Below are positions 5,683 to 7,180 of a DNA stretch of 7,180 nucleotides, in pieces; within the stretch, counting starts at the first letter, position 1; each line of letters opens with the position of its first letter. The stretch lies in the NCBI GenBank assembly GCA_003526525.1, contig DPVV01000129.1, forward strand, positions 1 to 7,180, written 5' to 3'. The notes below the pieces were generated by a model that was given only the letters and a program-made list of their open reading frames with translations, was not told the origin of the DNA and ran no database searches. Both the position numbers and the translations under genes were made by a program. The stretch is from Lachnoclostridium phytofermentans. Its GTDB lineage: Bacteria; Bacillota; Clostridia; Lachnospirales; Lachnospiraceae.

Positions 5683-5853
5683 AAATAAAATTATTTTTTA
5701 TTGCTGTCATGAGTATTAACGTAAGGTAGTTTTCTGTGTCCGCATCGTGAAGTTCTTCATCTGCGGTCATTCTCCAAATAGACTTACCATCTGGGATCTC
5801 TTGGGCATATGAACATCAACCAAACCAGATTTTTGCCACAGGTTTTGCCACCA
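5666..5853 (-). pseudogene. 3' remnant of a gene, probably a SAM methyltransferase tail
   Basis: Two minus-strand frames join by restoring one base near 5808. The first (5853-5806, right after an in-frame TAG) reads WWQNLWQKSGLVDVHM. The second (open to 5666) continues AQEIPDGKSIWRMTADEEL and then NYLTLILMTAIK. The combined pattern (W..LW.KSGL.DV, then a DGK.IW motif, then a closing YL..L) resembles the C-terminal region of some class I methyltransferases. That is recognition from memory and tentative. No N-terminal part or SAM-binding motif is present, so it is a 5'-truncated, frameshifted relic. A start codon at 5770 would give 34 residues, but I see no convincing ribosome binding site for it. 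It is not part of the intact methyltransferase gene downstream. Confidence 0.45.
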
Positions 5854-5949
5854 CTAGGCACTGTGCCATGCATACATATTAGGCTCCCAGAAAGTAGGGG
5901 CGGTTATTTTTTTCGTCTATTATTGCTTCTGACGAGAGCTATTCATCCT

Positions 5950-6369
5950 TCACATAGTCTCGAATATCTGCCCTTCTATGCTAATAATTTCATCAATGGG
6001 GATTGCTGTACCATCAGTCATAACTACAACCCGTTCATATTCGTCTATTTTTTTAGCCGTACTGGTAGCAGTAACATAGGCACCGCCATTCTTCTTCACA
6101 TCCGGCTGAAAGTACGTAATTACAATTTCAGGATTCTCTTTCATCCGATCTGCTATGATTTGCAGCCTATCGCTTAAAGCGTCCTTTATATATTCGTCTA
6201 TTTCTACTCTCTCGTCAGTCAGTCTTGCAGTTTCTTTGATGGCGGCGCCATGGCCGGTAAGTGCGGCGAAGGGGGAAAACTGAGCTGCGCGGTCTATAGC
6301 TGTCATTTGTGGACGTGTCGCTGAGACGTGGTGAGGTAGATTGATAATGTCGTCATATGACCTTGTCAT
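5950..6369 (-). CDS. YolD-like family protein
   Basis: A 139-residue YolD-like protein. The family signature LPHHVSATRP (residues 11-20) and DRAAQFSPFAALTGH (26-40) is intact, followed by a helix with an ETARLTDERVEID segment (46-58) and a YolD-type beta domain (residues 80-139: IVITYFQPD, GAYVTATSTAKKIDEYERVV, IPIDEIISIEG). The family regularly sits next to Y-family polymerases of the UmuC/UvrX type and is thought to act with them in the response to DNA damage. The biochemical role is not established. The start is supported by GGAGGG about eight bases upstream, inside the end of the polymerase gene, and the two genes would overlap by four bases (ATGA) once the polymerase frameshift is repaired. 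Full length. Base composition is more GC-rich than the middle of the window. Confidence 0.9.
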   Translation of the reverse strand: MTRSYDDIINLPHHVSATRPQMTAIDRAAQFSPFAALTGHGAAIKETARLTDERVEIDEYIKDALSDRLQIIADRMKENPEIVITYFQPDVKKNGGAYVTATSTAKKIDEYERVVVMTDGTAIPIDEIISIEGQIFETM

Positions 6370-7154
6370 GCCTTGTGCCCTCCAATCTGCTTATTCCGGT
6401 CTACTGTTGTAGCGCCTTCCTCCAGATTATACCCTTTAGAATGGCGTTCTTGCCATATTTCTTTTTTATATCTAACATCGCTTTTTGCACTCTTTTTTCT
6501 CGTGCAAGCTCGGCATCTTCATCCTCTTTTTTCGCATTCGCAGTCATGTAATCTGTAAAGAGATCAAGCTGTTCAAAGCTGTCCGTCTTTTGAACGGTTG
6601 TCTCATCAATAACATGATTTGCTGTGATGTTGACTCTTCTGATCAAGAGATTTTTGTCTACGATGCGTTCAAACAGCTCTGTAACGGCATCCAAAATTAA
6701 TTTGGTAGAGGAGGTTTGCCTGCCAAGATTTGCCGAACCATGCGCAGATTTCGGAACGGTACGTCCGTAGTGGTCAGTGGTGATCGCTCCGTGATATGAT
6801 TTCTTTATCTTCGGGTCTGTCATATTTTCAATATCGTATCCGACCGTCAAAACAAGCTGGTCGGTCACAAGCCTTTTATCAACCAAATCAAGTACCAGTA
6901 GATCGGTCATTTCCCTCATAATCAGCTTCGCTTTGTCAAAAGTATAGGCGCTTTGTAGCACCTGTCCAGATCCAATACTGTTTGTGCTCGGCTTATACGC
7001 TTTAATATCGGCAATTGTGCATGGCTCCCATCCCCATGCATGGTCAATCAGTAGCTCAGCGTTGATGCCGAACAGCTTATATAATAAATCCTCGTTGTAG
7101 TAATCGGTAGGTTTACCAAGAGAACATCTTGCAATATCTCCCATGGTAAAGAGG
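6366..7154 (-). pseudogene. Y-family DNA polymerase, 5' partial and frameshifted near 3' end
   Basis: The C-terminal part of a UmuC/DinB-type translesion DNA polymerase. From the window edge it reads LFTMGDIARCSL and continues through helix-hairpin-helix-like sequence (YYNEDLLYKLFG, then IDHAWGWEPC) into the little-finger domain (SIGSGQVL, MTDLLVLDLVDKRLVTDQL, LFERIVDKNLLIRRVNITAN) and a charged tail (EDAELAREKRVQKAMLDIKK). The catalytic palm is absent because the sequence ends in adapter-like bases at 7155. The ATG at 7144 is therefore internal, not a start. The present frame stops at 6401, but from 6428 another frame reads NLEEGATTVDRNKQIGGHKA, the expected family ending, to a TGA at 6366-6368 that overlaps the YolD start. 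One missing base (between 6428 and 6429, after GGT AT) explains this, as the family usually has a Met codon there. Mutation or sequence error are both possible. Confidence 0.85.
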
Positions 7155-7180
7155 GATCGGAAGAGCGGTTAGGCAGGAAT
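7155..7180 (+). other. Illumina adapter-like contamination at the window edge
   Basis: From GATCGGAAGAGCGGTT onward the bases match the Illumina paired-end adapter at 24 of 26 positions as I recall it, the exceptions being the two bases at 7171-7172 (AG for CA). It breaks the polymerase frame exactly where conserved protein should continue. This is not genomic sequence. Confidence 0.85.

Noticed and set aside
5809..6177. Plus-strand ORF of 122 codons
   Set aside because: It runs antisense through the YolD-like gene and the debris beyond it. The YolD motifs establish the minus strand as coding.
6357..6700. Three plus-strand ORFs of 61-71 codons
   Set aside because: All are antisense to the polymerase C-terminal region, and they are rich in Ser, Phe and Cys as typical shadow frames are.
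1..7180. CRISPR array, tRNA, rRNA, insertion sequence or integrase
   Set aside because: I saw no regularly spaced repeats, no cloverleaf-like sequence, no transposase or recombinase motifs, and no terminal inverted repeats with target duplications.

Overview
The window looks like an accessory, mosaic stretch of a low-GC Gram-positive genome, most likely a gut-type Clostridia (Lachnospiraceae or Oscillospiraceae-like). This rests on the AT-rich intergenic DNA, the strong AGGAGG-type ribosome binding sites, and the families present (DUF6273, a YolD-like protein beside a Y-family polymerase, a GyrI-like effector-binding protein). No 16S gene or species marker is present, so this is inference. 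Every gene I can support is on the minus strand, so transcription runs from position 7180 towards 1.

Region by region, in transcription order. (a) 7154-5950: a translesion-synthesis cassette, with a Y-family DNA polymerase (5' end missing, one frameshift near its 3' end) followed by a YolD-like protein. The window edge (7155-7180) matches an Illumina adapter at 24 of 26 bases, so the missing polymerase N-terminus is an assembly edge and not biology. (b) 5949-5421: gene-poor debris, holding a 3' remnant that resembles the tail of a SAM methyltransferase, a perfect 13-bp hairpin, a 20-codon small ORF with a good ribosome binding site, and a 10-bp inverted repeat. (c) 5420-4575: an intact class I SAM-dependent methyltransferase, then a terminator-like hairpin. 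(d) 4574-2219: a promoter and a run of tiny, mutually frameshifted ORF fragments, then three closely spaced genes: a predicted seven-bladed beta-propeller, a Nudix hydrolase, and a small three-helix membrane protein whose C-terminal 50 codons are out of frame at a (TA)n tract. (e) 1990-1505: a GyrI-like (AraC effector-binding) protein with its own promoter. (f) 1408-1037: a VOC/PhnB-like protein. (g) 832-37: a short, apparently truncated HicB-like reading frame overlapping a DUF6273 protein whose C-terminus resembles the variable region of diversity-generating retroelement targets.

Apart from the polymerase/YolD pair and the propeller/Nudix/membrane set, the genes look like independent single units with their own promoters or ribosome binding sites. 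The most interesting leads are the TA-tract frameshift (a possible phase switch), the DUF6273 variable-region-like tail, and the uncharacterised propeller/Nudix/membrane trio. Several reading frames are broken by one or two bases. Sequencing or assembly error is a live alternative for each, particularly the polymerase frameshift near the adapter-bearing end.
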